The position numbers and the translations under genes are program-made. A stretch of 64,000 bases of DNA, from the NCBI RefSeq assembly GCF_004801395.1, contig NZ_SSOA01000004.1, positions 62,001 through 126,000 on the forward strand, written 5' to 3'. Every line of letters begins with the position of its first letter. The stretch's first letter is position 1. Under the pieces are notes generated by a model, which made no database searches, was not told where the DNA came from, and saw only the letters and a list, made by a program, of their open reading frames with translations. Source of the DNA: Gillisella terrae (lineage in GTDB: Bacteria; Pseudomonadota; Alphaproteobacteria; Rhizobiales; Rhizobiaceae). This document shows, in pieces, positions 61,368 to 64,000 of the stretch.

Positions 61368-61625
61368 TCAACCTGTCAAGCCAACAGACTGGTCCGATGC
61401 TTCAGGCCTTCGGATCAATGCTGCCGCCTCAATGACCAGTGGATCAAAACCCTCTGCGCCAGCATCAATCAACTCGAAAAACTGCCGCCGCATGCGCGGT
61501 TCCCAGAATTTGTTGATGTGCATGGCAATTCCAGCCAGACGCTCACCCTCAGGCTGCGACTTGAAAAACGTTGCAATCTGATTGGCCATACGAATGAGTT
61601 TCTCAGTGATATGATCATGCGACAT
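61368..61625 (-). CDS. fdsD: Formate dehydrogenase delta subunit
   Basis: 85 residues. The FdsD family pattern is present: LIRMANQIATFFKSQPEGERLAGIAMHINKFWEPRMRRQFFELI (shown as LIRMANQIATFF, HINKFWEPRMR). FdsD is the small subunit of the NAD-linked, molybdenum-containing formate dehydrogenase and is needed for assembly or stability. It overlaps fdhD by 11 bases, the last gene of the fds operon. Confidence 0.92.
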   Translation of the reverse strand: MSHDHITEKLIRMANQIATFFKSQPEGERLAGIAMHINKFWEPRMRRQFFELIDAGAEGFDPLVIEAAALIRRPEASDQSVGLTG

Positions 61626-62457
61626 GGCTTGATGATCCCCCGTTCAAAGTATCCGTGTTCAATTGGTCTGTTCTGGTAAAAATTTCAAAATCCTGACCAC
61701 GGGCAATGCCAATCAAGGTCATGCCAGCCGTCTCGGCAACCCGAATGGCCAAGGCGGTGGGTGCGGAAATGGCAACCAGAACCGGGCAGCCCAGTGCTGC
61801 TGCCTTTTGCACCATTTCAACAGAAAGGCGGCTGGTGACCACCACCATCCCCTCATTGCCACGCCGCCCGGCCTGCATCACAGCGCCAACCAGCTTGTCC
61901 AAAGCGTTATGGCGGCCAACATCCTCACGGATCGCCAGCAGCCCCTCGCCGGGAATGTAAAAGCCCGCCCCATGCACCGCATGAGTGCTGCGGTTTAAAA
62001 CCTGCGCGCGGCCAAGCGCCTCCATGGCATCGTGAACGTCAGCGGCGGTGAAGGAAAGCGACGACGCACCAACATCCGGCACGTCGCGCGTTGCCTGCTC
62101 GATTGATTCAATGCCGCACAGGCCGCAGCCAACCGGGCCAGCCATGCGGCGGCGTCTGGCTGTCAGGGCTTCGGCGCTGGCATCTTTCAGCGTCACCTGC
62201 ACATCAATGCCATCACCCGCCTCCTCGGGCTCAATCGCAAGAACATCGTCACGATGGGTGATAATGCCCTCGGCCAATGAAAAGCCAATGGCAAAATCCT
62301 CCAGATCGGCCGGTGTCGCCATCATCACGGCATGGGTTGAGCCGCGATAGGAAAACGCAATCGGCACTTCCTCCGGCACAACCCGGCTGGCATCAACGGC
62401 AATCCCTTGGCGATATTGCAATTGCGGGACTGTGCGGGTGGTCTCAATCTTGATCAT
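61615..62457 (-). CDS. fdhD: Formate dehydrogenase accessory sulfurtransferase FdhD
   Basis: 280 residues from ATG 62457; ATG 62484, which overlaps the fdsA stop as TGATG, would add 9 residues and may be used instead. It transfers sulfur to the molybdenum cofactor of formate dehydrogenase. The signature CGLCGI with its Cys pair is present, as are EDVGRHNALDKLVG and SVEMVQKAAALGCPVLVAISAPT (given as MVQKAAALGCPVL). It lies between fdsA and fdsD. Confidence 0.93.
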   Translation of the reverse strand: MIKIETTRTVPQLQYRQGIAVDASRVVPEEVPIAFSYRGSTHAVMMATPADLEDFAIGFSLAEGIITHRDDVLAIEPEEAGDGIDVQVTLKDASAEALTARRRRMAGPVGCGLCGIESIEQATRDVPDVGASSLSFTAADVHDAMEALGRAQVLNRSTHAVHGAGFYIPGEGLLAIREDVGRHNALDKLVGAVMQAGRRGNEGMVVVTSRLSVEMVQKAAALGCPVLVAISAPTALAIRVAETAGMTLIGIARGQDFEIFTRTDQLNTDTLNGGSSSHVA

Positions 62458-62483
62458 TGCACCCCCCGCCTCTTGGCCATGCA

Positions 62484-64000
62484 TCACTCTGCCGCTTCCA
62501 TTTTGCCCGCAATCCGGCGCGACTTCAGCGACAGCTCTTCGTAATCCCTCTGCCATTCGGTTGGACCGTTGGAAGGCGACACCTGCACTGCCGTGACCTT
62601 ATATTCCGGGCAATTGGTGGCCCAGTCGGAAAAGTCGGTGGTGATCACATTGGCCTGCGTATCAGGGTGGTGGAAGGTGGTGTAAACCACGCCCGGTGCT
62701 ACCCGATCGGTGATCAAGGCCCGCAAGGTGGTGTCGCCAGAGCGGCTGGCCAGCTTGATCCAGTCACCTTCCTTGATACCGCGCTGCTCGGCATCATGTG
62801 GATGGATTTCCAGCCGGTCTTCACCATGCCAGACAACATTGTCCGTGCGCCGTGTCTGAGCGCCAACATTATATTGCGACAGGATACGGCCCGTGGTGAG
62901 CAACAGCGGAAAGCGCGGACCGGTGCGCTCATCTGTTGCCACATATTCGGTGCGGATAAACTTACCCTTGCCGCGCACAAAGCCATCGGTGTGCATGATC
63001 GGCGATCCATGCGGATGCTTTTCATTGCAAGGCCATTGCACCGAACCGTTCTTTTCCAGATAGTCATAGGAGACACCGGCAAAGCTCGGCGTGGTCGCAG
63101 CAATTTCATCCATGATCTGCGATGGATGGGTGTAGTTCCAGTCAAGCCCCATGGCTTGCGCCATTTTCTGAGTCACTTCCCAATCGGCATAACCGTTCTT
63201 CGGCGTCATCACCTTGCGCACGCGGTTGATGCGGCGCTCGGCATTGGTAAACGTGCCGTCCTTCTCCAGAAAGGTGGAGCCGGGCAGAAACACATGGGCG
63301 TAATTGGCCGTCTCATTGAGGAAGAGGTCGTGCACAACCACACATTCCATAGCGGCCAAACCAGCAGAAACATGCTTGGTATCGGGGTCAGACTGAAGAA
63401 TATCTTCACCCTGAACGTAAAGCCCCTTGAACGTGCCTTCAACGGCGGCATCCAGCATGTTGGGAATGCGCAAGCCCGGCTCTTTGTTGAGCGTCACGCC
63501 CCAGAGCTTTTCAAAGGTGTCGCGGGTGGCATCATCAGAAATATGGCGGTAGCCCGGCAGTTCGTGCGGGAACGAGCCCATATCGCACGAGCCCTGCACA
63601 TTGTTTTGCCCACGCAGCGGGTTCACACCCACGCCCGGCCGGCCAATATTGCCGGTGACCATGGCCAGATTGGCAATCGCCATCACCGTCGTAGAGCCCT
63701 GGCTGTGCTCGGTAACACCCAGACCGTAATAGATCGCACCATTGCCGCCGGTGGCGTAGAGCCGTGCCGCGCCACGCAGATCTTCAGCTGGAACGCCGGT
63801 GAATTTTTCTGTCTCTTCCGGGCTGTGCTGCGGATCGGCCACGAAAGATGCCCAATCCTCAAACTCCGACCAGTCGCAACGCTCACGAATGAAGGCTTCA
63901 TTGGCCAGCCCTTCAGTGACAATCACATGGGCAATGGCGGTCAGCACGGCCACATTGGTGCCTGGCTTCAGCGGCAGGTGGAACGAGGCTTCCACATGCG
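62484..64000 (-). CDS. fdsA: Formate dehydrogenase alpha subunit, 5' end beyond the window
   Basis: At least 505 codons are visible, the C-terminal half of a molybdopterin oxidoreductase. RGQNNVQGSCDMG, GAIYYGLGVTEHSQGS, LFLNETANYAHVFLPGSTFLE (given as HVFLPGSTFLEKDGTF) and TTGRILSQYNVGAQTRRTDN (shown as LSQYNVGAQTRR) are typical of FdsA/FdhF catalytic subunits. The catalytic Cys or Sec and the iron-sulfur N-terminal region lie outside the window. Its partners FdsG and FdsB are expected upstream, beyond 64000. Confidence 0.93.
   Translation of the reverse strand, partial: HVEASFHLPLKPGTNVAVLTAIAHVIVTEGLANEAFIRERCDWSEFEDWASFVADPQHSPEETEKFTGVPAEDLRGAARLYATGGNGAIYYGLGVTEHSQGSTTVMAIANLAMVTGNIGRPGVGVNPLRGQNNVQGSCDMGSFPHELPGYRHISDDATRDTFEKLWGVTLNKEPGLRIPNMLDAAVEGTFKGLYVQGEDILQSDPDTKHVSAGLAAMECVVVHDLFLNETANYAHVFLPGSTFLEKDGTFTNAERRINRVRKVMTPKNGYADWEVTQKMAQAMGLDWNYTHPSQIMDEIAATTPSFAGVSYDYLEKNGSVQWPCNEKHPHGSPIMHTDGFVRGKGKFIRTEYVATDERTGPRFPLLLTTGRILSQYNVGAQTRRTDNVVWHGEDRLEIHPHDAEQRGIKEGDWIKLASRSGDTTLRALITDRVAPGVVYTTFHHPDTQANVITTDFSDWATNCPEYKVTAVQVSPSNGPTEWQRDYEELSLKSRRIAGKMEAAE

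Overview
The window looks like a chromosomal segment of a Rhizobiaceae bacterium (Alphaproteobacteria, Hyphomicrobiales), probably of the Agrobacterium/Allorhizobium/Rhizobium group. I base this on gene content and order: a che operon (icpA-cheS-cheY1-cheA-cheR-cheB-cheY2-cheD-cheT) leading into fliF and visN-visR, cobS-cobT beside bolA and a J-domain gene, aroK-aroB beside xerD and accA, a C4-pathway hemA (5-aminolevulinate synthase), and many palindromic intergenic repeats of the kind common in rhizobia. The species cannot be named from sequence alone.

Layout. 0.1-5.7 kb: DUF218 (YdcF/ElyC-like) protein and plsC, then a LacI repressor divergent from a DapA-family lyase/aldolase and an MFS transporter, with a clear operator and promoter. 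5.7-13.6 kb: ChaC-like and DUF2125 genes, tyrC-hisC, a methyltransferase divergent from gloB-DUF985 cupin, an EamA exporter and a DUF3108 protein. 13.7-22.4 kb: rpmB, DoxX-like protein, yhhQ, phytase-like esterase, cobT-cobS, J-domain protein, bolA, aroB-aroK. 22.6-30.4 kb: a small membrane protein, xerD, accA, a lipoprotein L,D-transpeptidase homologue with a TusA-like protein, a Zur-box-linked COG0523 GTPase, a D,D-carboxypeptidase and an M20 amidohydrolase. 30.4-32.3 kb: tRNA-Arg(CCT), a gene-poor structured spacer and an AI-2E family permease. 32.4-44.9 kb: motility and chemotaxis block, all on the minus strand. 45-50.9 kb: a 35-residue putative membrane protein, dxr, a serine hydrolase, hemA with an FNR/FixK box, and a glycine-zipper lipoprotein. 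51.1-58.1 kb: tamA-tamB and a detached cheW. 58.2-64 kb: aldo/keto reductase, an OFA-type MFS transporter and the end of a formate dehydrogenase operon (fdsA partial, fdhD, fdsD).

How genes work together: VisN/VisR sit with fliF and the chemotaxis operon as motility regulators. HisC and TyrC are translationally coupled in aromatic/histidine synthesis. AroK-AroB serve the shikimate pathway. TamA and TamB form the outer-membrane/periplasm-spanning translocation module. FdsA-FdhD-FdsD with the OFA transporter suggest formate (possibly oxalate) use.

The most unusual content is non-coding. About ten copies of a two-hairpin intergenic element carry compensatory changes in their stems, and six of them lie at or within about 25 nt of a stop codon. 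One copy has been interrupted by a 252-bp MITE-like element with terminal inverted repeats and a 9-bp target duplication. A 9-bp hairpin masks the ribosome binding site of the serine hydrolase gene. A hairpin at the yhhQ start could form a pseudoknot with its start codon. The chemoreceptor next to cheS has a globin-like sensor domain with Gln where the heme-ligating His is expected. No CRISPR array, prophage or complete insertion sequence was seen.
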